Shown here piece by piece: positions 6,753-9,785 of a DNA stretch of 9,785 nucleotides (position 1 is its first letter; each line of letters opens with the position of its first letter). This stretch comes from Rikenellaceae bacterium (GTDB lineage Bacteria > Bacteroidota > Bacteroidia > Bacteroidales > Rikenellaceae). Location of the stretch: contig JAJBVQ010000212.1 of assembly GCA_020859745.1 (NCBI GenBank), positions 1 to 9,785 on the forward strand, given 5' to 3'. The notes beneath the pieces were generated by a model, which searched no databases, was not told the origin of the DNA, and was given only the letters and a program-made list of their open reading frames with translations. Position numbers and translations under genes: made by a program.

Positions 6753-7265
6753 TTATCCCACCCGGTTTTTGAACTTGACCGCTTCCAACTCCTTATTAGC
6801 CTGCGCGATTTTGTCAGCCAGTTCGGATTTGAACTTCATCATCTTCTGGTGTACCTCCGGTTCGCCCGTCGCGATGATCTGCATGGCCAGGATAGCCGCA
6901 TTCTTGGCCCCGTCCAAAGCCACGGTAGCCACCGGAATGCCCGACGGCATCTGGAGGATCGAAAGGATGCTGTCCCAGCCGTCGATCGAGTTGGACGACT
7001 TGACCGGAACGCCCACCACGGGCAGCGGCGTCAGGGCAGCGATCACGCCCGGCAGGTGGGCCGCACCGCCCGCACCGGCGATAATAACCTTGACGCCGCG
7101 CGTATGGGCCTTCTTCGCGAAATCCAGCACCAGGTCGGGCGTACGGTGCGCCGACAGGGCGTTGATCTCGAACGGGATATTCATTTCATCGAGGAATTTA
7201 GCCGCTTCGGACATGATCTTGAGGTCCGAGGTGCTGCCCATGATGATCGAAACTTTCGGTTGCAT
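6753..7265 (-). CDS. purE: N5-carboxyaminoimidazole ribonucleotide mutase PurE
   Basis: A 170-residue PurE that converts N5-CAIR to CAIR in de novo purine synthesis, normally acting after PurK. The N terminus carries VSIIMGSTSDLKIM (phosphate-binding loop). SAHRTPD at about residues 38-44 includes the catalytic histidine H40. IIAGAGGAAHLPGVIAA and LSILQMPSGIPVATVAL complete the family signature. Length and motifs fit the bacterial class I mutase. The frame is open far upstream (to 7760), but that part overlaps the divergent hpt gene; the ATG at 7263-7265 places the phosphate loop correctly. The start codon lies next to the TTG box of the divergent hpt promoter, so the two genes may compete for, or share, regulation. 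purK is not in the window. Confidence 0.95.
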   Translation of the reverse strand: MQPKVSIIMGSTSDLKIMSEAAKFLDEMNIPFEINALSAHRTPDLVLDFAKKAHTRGVKVIIAGAGGAAHLPGVIAALTPLPVVGVPVKSSNSIDGWDSILSILQMPSGIPVATVALDGAKNAAILAMQIIATGEPEVHQKMMKFKSELADKIAQANKELEAVKFKNRVG

Positions 7266-7291
7266 AGGATAGGGTATTTTATTTAACTTTG
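7260..7291 (+). promoter_or_regulatory. Bacteroidota-type promoter (TTG-N21-TAACTTTG) for hpt-queE-hisN-like
   Basis: TTG at 7260-7262 and TAACTTTG at 7284-7291 match the -33 and -7 elements with a 21-bp gap, close to the usual spacing. Transcription would begin near 7296, about 33 nt before the TTG start at 7329. The -33 box abuts the purE initiation codon on the other strand. This is the best promoter match in the window. Confidence 0.65.
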
Positions 7292-7328
7292 CGAAGGTAT
7301 AAACTTTTCGGCAAACACGCTCAATCTT

Positions 7329-7898
7329 TTGGAACCGACCCTTACCGTCCGCGACCGCCGCTTCGGGCTTTACATCCCGGAGGAAGCTATCCATACAGCC
7401 ATATCCGAAATAGCTGCACGGGTCAACCGGGACTACCTGGACGCCGAGCGGCCCCTGATGCTGGTGACGCTCAACGGGGCGTTCGTATTCGCGGGCGAAC
7501 TGTTCCGGCAGCTCACCGGGCCGTTCGAGGTGGCTTTCGTCAAACTCTCTTCCTACGGTTCGGGTCTGACTACCTCCGGACAGGTATCCATAGACGTGCC
7601 TTTGACCACCGACGTTAAAGGGAGGGACATCCTGATCGCCGAGGACGTGGTGGACACGGGAAATACGATTCATAAGTTGCATGCCATGCTGACGGAGCAG
7701 GGCGCTAAAAGCGTGCGGGTGGCGACTTTGCTGCTGAAACCGGATACCTATTATAACCAACCTGAGCGGCCCGAACCGCTGGCGGTCGATTATGCTGCGC
7801 TGGAATCCGAACCGAAATTCATTATCGGCTACGGGATGGACTACGACGGGCAGGGACGGAATTTAGGCGCCCTTTACGCCGTCTGCGACGAAGAATAA
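7329..7898 (+). CDS. hpt: Hypoxanthine (guanine) phosphoribosyltransferase
   Basis: A 189-residue purine salvage enzyme that joins hypoxanthine or guanine to PRPP, giving IMP or GMP. The PRPP-binding motif ILIAEDVVDTGNTI (about residues 100-113) is clear, as are LVTLNGAFVFAGEL (the PPi loop region) and the flexible loop SSYGSG; PKFIIGYGMDYDGQGRNL near the C terminus is the family's base/Mg-binding end. No ATG or GTG exists between the upstream in-frame stop (7284-7286) and the conserved N terminus. TTG at 7329 gives EPTLTVRDRRFGLYI, aligning well with family N termini, so a TTG start is the simplest reading; ATA at 7299 is a poor alternative. The gene ends 1 nt before queE and leads a three-gene operon. 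Confidence 0.9.
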   Translation: MEPTLTVRDRRFGLYIPEEAIHTAISEIAARVNRDYLDAERPLMLVTLNGAFVFAGELFRQLTGPFEVAFVKLSSYGSGLTTSGQVSIDVPLTTDVKGRDILIAEDVVDTGNTIHKLHAMLTEQGAKSVRVATLLLKPDTYYNQPERPEPLAVDYAALESEPKFIIGYGMDYDGQGRNLGALYAVCDEE

Positions 7899-7899
7899 C

Positions 7900-8535
7900 A
7901 TGACAGACAACAATATATACGACTTGCTGGACGGGGGGCGGCTGCTGCCGCTGGTGGAGGATTTCTATACCATTCAGGGCGAGGGATACCATGCCGGAAA
8001 GCCGGCCTATTTTATCCGGCTGGGGGGATGCGACGTGGGGTGCCGCTGGTGTGACGCCAAAGCGACGTGGAATGCGAAACTCTATCCGCCCACTCCGATC
8101 GAAGAAATCGTAGAGCGGGCGGCGGCATTGCCGGCGCAGGCTATTGTCATTACAGGAGGCGAACCGACGCTGTATCCGCTGGAACCGCTGACTTCCGCAC
8201 TCAAGGAGCGTGGATTGGAGATATTTATCGAAACCTCGGGCACCAACCCGCTGTCGGGACATATCGACTGGGTCTGCCTGTCGCCGAAGCGGCAGCAACC
8301 GCCTTTGGCGAAGGTATTGGGGCGGGCAGACGAGTTGAAAGTGATTATCGAAACGGCGGACGACATCCGTTGGGCGGAAGAGAACGCCTCGCAGGTTTCG
8401 GACAAATGCAGGCTCTACCTGCAACCGGAGTGGAGCCGGTACCAAGAGATTATTCCGGTTCTGGTGGAGTACGCCAAGGCCAATCCGAGGTGGAACATCT
8501 CGATCCAGAACCATAAATTCATGCACATTCCATAA
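7900..8535 (+). CDS. queE: 7-carboxy-7-deazaguanine synthase QueE (radical SAM)
   Basis: A 211-residue radical SAM enzyme that rearranges 6-carboxy-5,6,7,8-tetrahydropterin to 7-carboxy-7-deazaguanine, the ring-contraction step toward preQ0 and queuosine. The cluster motif CDVGCRWC (C44, C48, C51; CxxxCxxC) binds [4Fe-4S] and SAM. It is preceded by DFYTIQGEG (21-29), typical of QueE, and followed by VITGGEPTLYP (84-94), the SAM-contacting GGE motif. The C-terminal end (WNISIQNHKFMHIP) also fits the family. The ATG at 7900 lies 1 nt after the hpt stop, implying translational coupling. queC, queD and queF are absent from the window. The substrate derives from GTP, so sitting next to a purine salvage gene makes metabolic sense (inference). 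Confidence 0.94.
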   Translation: MTDNNIYDLLDGGRLLPLVEDFYTIQGEGYHAGKPAYFIRLGGCDVGCRWCDAKATWNAKLYPPTPIEEIVERAAALPAQAIVITGGEPTLYPLEPLTSALKERGLEIFIETSGTNPLSGHIDWVCLSPKRQQPPLAKVLGRADELKVIIETADDIRWAEENASQVSDKCRLYLQPEWSRYQEIIPVLVEYAKANPRWNISIQNHKFMHIP

Positions 8536-8540
8536 CGCAT

Positions 8541-9329
8541 ATGTTCACTTTCCAGGAATTTACAGACTTCGTACAGTCCCTGACCCCGACGATCCGGGAA
8601 ACGGTAGGGAAATATATCGGCCGCGTCCATGTGGACTATAAGGCTGACGATTCGCCGGTGACACTGGCCGACAAGGAGATCGAACGGTATATCGTTTCGC
8701 AGATCGAAGCGAGGTTTCCGGAAGGGGTGATCGTGGGGGAGGAGAGCGGCACACATCCCGCTTCAGCCACTGCCAATGGCGGTAACGATGGCCAACTGAT
8801 CGAATGGATCGTTGACCCGATCGACGGGACGAAGAGTTTCATCCACGGCGTGCCGCTGTTCGCCACGCTGATCGGCGTGATGGTGGACGGCGAACCGGTT
8901 TACGGGACGATCTATAACCCGCTGCTGGATGACCTGATTGTGGGAGATAATCATGTCGCTTTGTGGAACGGCGTTGCGACCCGTATGCGGCCGTGCGATT
9001 CTTTGAAACAAGCTACGTTGCTGACGACCGACATTCTGGATGTGGACAAACACCGGAACATACACGACTTCATGGCTTTGGCCGGTCAGTGCCGGATTTT
9101 GCGGACATGGGGCGACGCCTACGGTTACTGTTTGTTGGCGACGGGACGAGCCGATATTATGGTAGACCCGATCATGAGCCGCTGGGACCTTGCCGCCCTG
9201 ATACCGGTCATCCGGGGAGCCGGGGGAGCTATCACCGACTACTACGGAGGCAACCCGGCGACGGGAGATTCGATCGTGGCCTGCGGAAAGAGCCTCCATG
9301 ATGAAGTAATCGCCTGCCTGAACAAATAA
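8541..9329 (+). CDS. Inositol monophosphatase-family phosphatase, HisN-like
   Basis: A 262-residue Mg-dependent, Li-sensitive-type phosphatase of the inositol monophosphatase superfamily. The metal-binding motifs are complete: TLAD (41-44), GEES (66-69), WIVDPIDGTKSF (89-100) and SRWDLAAL (213-220). The fuller patterns DPIDGTKSFIHGVPLFATLI and GDAYGYCLLATGRADIMVDP resemble the histidinol-phosphatase (HisN) branch more than SuhB or CysQ, so histidinol phosphate is a likely substrate, but inositol phosphate or another sugar phosphate is possible. No his genes are nearby. The ATG at 8541 lies 5 nt after the queE stop; it is the last gene of the hpt operon and is followed by a strong terminator. 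Confidence 0.88.
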   Translation: MFTFQEFTDFVQSLTPTIRETVGKYIGRVHVDYKADDSPVTLADKEIERYIVSQIEARFPEGVIVGEESGTHPASATANGGNDGQLIEWIVDPIDGTKSFIHGVPLFATLIGVMVDGEPVYGTIYNPLLDDLIVGDNHVALWNGVATRMRPCDSLKQATLLTTDILDVDKHRNIHDFMALAGQCRILRTWGDAYGYCLLATGRADIMVDPIMSRWDLAALIPVIRGAGGAITDYYGGNPATGDSIVACGKSLHDEVIACLNK

Positions 9330-9350
9330 ATTTTCGATTTCGTGAAACAA

Positions 9351-9385
9351 AAGAAGCGGGGAATAATCCCCGCTTCTTCTTTATT
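9351..9385 (+). terminator. Intrinsic terminator of the hpt operon
   Basis: AAGAAGCGGGGA (9351-9362) pairs perfectly with 9367-9378 around the loop ATAA, followed by the T-rich tail CTTTATT (9379-9385). This is a textbook Rho-independent terminator 21 nt after the HisN-like stop. The A-rich left flank could let it work weakly for the convergent gene too. Confidence 0.88.
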
Positions 9386-9411
9386 GGATAATTGAGTCTT
9401 GGTCGAGCCAC

Positions 9412-9785
9412 CTAATAGCCGCCGCCGGTCAGTTGCAGCCATCCATCGAATACCGCTTCTACTTGGGCTTTTGTCGCTGTTTTGGGTAATTTCACCAATG
9501 CATTGTAAATATATTTAACCGCCTGAGTACAAGGACCTGTATCGGATGAATAGGGAGTAACAAACCTTCCATCGACGATATTCCATATCGTACTGTAAGA
9601 GTAATAATTCAGCATATCAATCCGCGACTGTACTAAGATATAAGTATCTACAATCGGATGCAACGCTTTCCCCAGATGGTAGTACGAGCCGTGATATACG
9701 AAAGCTTGTGCCATATTGACGAAATATAGGCGCAACGTGTTGTGCGCATCCCGGCGGTCATCATCACTTCCTGTAATATAGAGGC
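9412..9785 (-). CDS. C-terminal part of an unrecognised protein, 5'-truncated
   Basis: The frame is open from TAG at 9412-9414 to the window edge, giving about 124 residues of a C terminus whose start lies outside. The stretch is rich in Tyr, Asp and small polar residues (for example DDDRRDAHNTLRLYFVN, FVYHGSYYHLGKALHPIVD, and the end WLQLTGGGY), looks soluble and largely helical, and has no membrane segment or motif I recognise. The TTG at 9733-9735 is in frame but probably internal, since protein-like sequence continues upstream. GC is about 37% over 9481-9660 by hand count, against about 63% over 7921-7980, suggesting a recently acquired gene or element edge. It converges on the hpt operon terminator. 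No function is proposed. Confidence 0.65.
   Translation of the reverse strand, partial: LYITGSDDDRRDAHNTLRLYFVNMAQAFVYHGSYYHLGKALHPIVDTYILVQSRIDMLNYYSYSTIWNIVDGRFVTPYSSDTGPCTQAVKYIYNALVKLPKTATKAQVEAVFDGWLQLTGGGY

Noticed and set aside
5681..6772. Long + strand open frame (363 codons) antisense to zupT
   Set aside because: Its translation is low-complexity (His/Arg/Asp/Gln-rich), as expected for the reverse of a membrane-protein gene with GC-rich codons, while the - strand encodes clear ZIP signatures.
7266..7760. Upstream extension of the purE frame
   Set aside because: It overlaps hpt almost completely and the extra residues are unlike PurE; the ATG at 7263-7265 fits the family N terminus.
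7822..8526. - strand open frame (234 codons) antisense to queE
   Set aside because: Arg-rich shadow; the + strand frame carries the radical SAM motif and operon spacing.
1..9785. tRNA, rRNA, CRISPR array, riboswitch or insertion sequence
   Set aside because: No cloverleaf, regularly spaced repeats, transposase frame or known riboswitch core was seen by eye on either strand.

Overview
The window looks like ordinary chromosome from a member of the Bacteroidota, most likely an Alistipes-like Bacteroidales; the genus is an inference from gene families and base composition. The genes are mostly GC-rich (about 60% in hand-counted lines of queE). Strong Shine-Dalgarno sequences are scarce. Several intergenic gaps carry the Bacteroidota -7 promoter element TAnnTTTG.

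Region 1 (1-2183, + strand) is the 3' part of an operon for a 2-oxoacid:ferredoxin oxidoreductase. It holds the end of the alpha/pyrimidine-binding subunit (VorB/KorA type, cut by the window edge), the complete TPP-binding beta subunit and the complete gamma subunit. A perfect 16-bp hairpin ends it, and that hairpin also spans the stop codon of the convergent gene.

Region 2 (2225-3425) is the most unusual part. A membrane-anchored LytTR transcription regulator on the - strand faces away from a short MotA/TolQ/ExbB-like membrane protein gene on the + strand, which is interrupted by one in-frame amber codon. The 199-bp gap between them carries a 10-bp exact direct repeat with a 21-bp period, the geometry used by LytTR domains. 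A -7 promoter element lies downstream of the repeat and points at the interrupted gene.

Region 3 (3470-6658, - strand) reads ZupT-type zinc transporter, then an unrecognised 51-residue single-helix peptide, then a secreted GH36 alpha-galactosidase. Gaps are 12 and 30 nt, so they may be one transcript starting at the promoter upstream of zupT.

Region 4 (6753-9385) is purine and deazapurine metabolism. purE lies on the - strand. Divergent from it, an operon on the + strand holds a hypoxanthine phosphoribosyltransferase (apparent TTG start), queE and an inositol-monophosphatase/HisN-family phosphatase, packed with 1- and 5-nt gaps and closed by a clear intrinsic terminator. The salvage enzyme feeds the guanine nucleotide pool from which the QueE substrate is made.

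Region 5 (9412-9785, - strand) is the C-terminal end of an unrecognised protein. It is much more AT-rich (about 37% GC over 9481-9660), which suggests a boundary with acquired DNA.
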